Source of the DNA: TMP-86 sp046347195
Lineage (GTDB): Bacteria; Pseudomonadota; Gammaproteobacteria; Steroidobacterales; Steroidobacteraceae
Direction of reading: 5' to 3'
Length of the DNA: 64,000 bases
Assembly (NCBI GenBank): GCA_046347195.1
Contig: JAXMGQ010000007.1
Span: forward strand, 71,471 to 135,470
Shown: piece after piece, positions 63,330 to 64,000 of the stretch
Numbering within the stretch: position 1 is the first letter of the stretch
Layout of the letters: every line of letters starts with the position of its first letter
Notes under the pieces: generated by a model
Told to the model about the DNA's origin: nothing
What the model saw: the letters and a program-made list of their open reading frames with translations, nothing else
The model's database searches: none
Program-made: the position numbers and the translations under genes

Positions 63330-63666
63330 CAACGAACTGCCGGCGATACCGGGGAAACGCTACTTCACCATCGGCGAGGTGAGCGACTTGTGCGGCGTCA
63401 AGCCGCACGTGCTGAGGTACTGGGAACAGGAGTTCCCGCAACTGAAGCCAGTGAAGCGGCGCGGCAACCGGCGCTATTACCAGCGCCAGGACGTGCTCAT
63501 CATCCGCCAGATCCGAAGCCTCCTGTACGAGCAGGGCTTCACCATCGGCGGCGCCCGCAATCGCCTTGCGGGAGACGAGGCACAGGTGGACCTCAACCAG
63601 AGCCAGCAGCTCATCCACCAGATGCGCGTCGAGCTCGAGGAACTGCTGAAGATCCTGCGGCGCTGA
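63310..63666 (+). CDS. MerR-family transcriptional regulator
   Basis: A 118-aa protein with an N-terminal winged helix: YFTIGEVSDLCGVKPHVLRY then WEQEFPQLKPVKRRGNRRYY and QRQDVLIIRQIRSLLYEQGF, the MerR DNA-binding signature. The C terminus is a dimerisation helix (QQLIHQMRVELEELLKILRR) with no effector domain or metal-binding Cys. Small MerR proteins directly after ihfA are common in gammaproteobacteria; their regulon is not known. It is probably co-transcribed with ihfA. Confidence 0.92.
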   Translation: MLEPSNNNELPAIPGKRYFTIGEVSDLCGVKPHVLRYWEQEFPQLKPVKRRGNRRYYQRQDVLIIRQIRSLLYEQGFTIGGARNRLAGDEAQVDLNQSQQLIHQMRVELEELLKILRR

Positions 63667-63734
63667 TCGGCTTGTCGGGCGAGCCGAATTCGCAAGGCCA
63701 GGAAGGCCTGTTTCGGCTATCATTTCAACACGGT

Positions 63735-63811
63735 CGGGGCGTGGCGCAGCCTGGTAGCGCACTTGCATGGGGTGCAAGGGGTCGCAAGTTCGAATCTTGT
63801 CGCCCCGACCA
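63735..63811 (+). tRNA. tRNA-Pro (GGG)
   Basis: A complete 77-nt cloverleaf with encoded CCA: acceptor CGGGGCG pairs with CGCCCCG, D arm GCGCAGCCTGGTAGCGC, anticodon loop ATGGGGT with anticodon GGG, T loop TTCGAAT. Confidence 0.97.
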
Positions 63812-64000
63812 ATTACTTACGCGTGTCGAGATTCGGGTTTAGGTACACCCCAAGTCCCAAACGGCTTGATCTTCGCGGAAATGCCGCTGGGAGGCGGACG
63901 CACGACGCCTGGCGTCCACAGGGTCGGGGGTACCGTTCGACGGACTCAGGGTCCCCGTTCCCCGTTCGTGCATGGATTGCTTGCGCACCTCGAAGCGAAG
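63812..64000. other. unassigned stretch at the right edge
   Basis: 189 bases after tRNA-Pro. Two frames are open to the edge, one per strand (the minus-strand one stops at 63839), but neither resembles a known protein and both are expected by chance at this G+C. A gene fragment crossing the edge cannot be excluded. No terminator with a T-run was seen directly after the tRNA. Confidence 0.3.

Overview
The window is almost entirely chromosomal housekeeping DNA from a GC-rich gammaproteobacterium. The gene orders rimP-nusA-infB-rbfA-truB-rpsO-pnp, smc-zipA-ligA, scpA-scpB, gyrA-serC-serA-pheA-aroA-cmk-rpsA-ihfB and thrS-infC-rpmI-rplT-pheS-pheT-ihfA are gammaproteobacterial, and the third resembles Pseudomonas. 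DksA with a long Lys/Ala/Pro-rich tail, a short-form QueF and a long TrpRS point towards the Xanthomonadales/Nevskiales/Steroidobacterales side. That placement is inference. No insertion sequence, prophage, CRISPR array or rRNA operon is visible.

Layout. 1-4.4 kb: end of a TonB-dependent receptor overlapping a lipoprotein phosphoesterase, a convergent secreted amidohydrolase, and a divergent methyltransferase-like gene. 4.4-13.6 kb: a cold-shock-like RRM protein, then the nusA operon with its attenuator leader. 13.6-16.3 kb, minus strand: dksA, gluQ, a PhaR-like regulator and queF. 16.3-23 kb: smc, zipA, ligA. 23-24.7 kb, minus strand: yciB, bolA and a parvulin lipoprotein. 24.8-29.2 kb: yciO-like, trpS, scpA, scpB and an RluB-like gene. 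29.2-33.8 kb, minus strand: an amidohydrolase-fold protein, ubiG, a HAD phosphatase, a YciK-like SDR and a secreted MetX-like hydrolase. 33.9-44.3 kb: gyrA, serine/aromatic amino acid genes, cmk, rpsA, ihfB. 44.5-50.7 kb: comEA-like, galU, rhlE, rhtA-like, a DUF2799 lipoprotein and a HerA-like ATPase. 50.7-64 kb: tRNA-Asn, aspC, uvrB, an FHA coiled-coil protein, tRNA-Val, the thrS to ihfA block, a MerR regulator and tRNA-Pro.

Together the genes cover translation initiation, ribosome maturation and tRNA charging; all three parts of the SMC-ScpA-ScpB condensin; both IHF subunits; and RNA turnover and remodelling (PNPase, RhlE, RRM protein).

I found no obviously new multi-gene system. The notable signals are smaller. 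Two proteins in conserved enzyme positions have lost their catalytic residues: an RluB-like protein with Pro for the catalytic Asp, and a TRZ/ATZ-type protein without its metal ligands. serC carries three single-base indels within about 80 bp. The 3' end of pheT is a 300-bp low-GC patch. TrpRS has a four-cysteine pattern like that of iron-sulfur TrpRS. GyrA has Ala at position 83. infC starts at ATC. Two RNA-remodelling genes have leaders of about 160 nt. A large FHA protein carries an 11-residue coiled-coil repeat.
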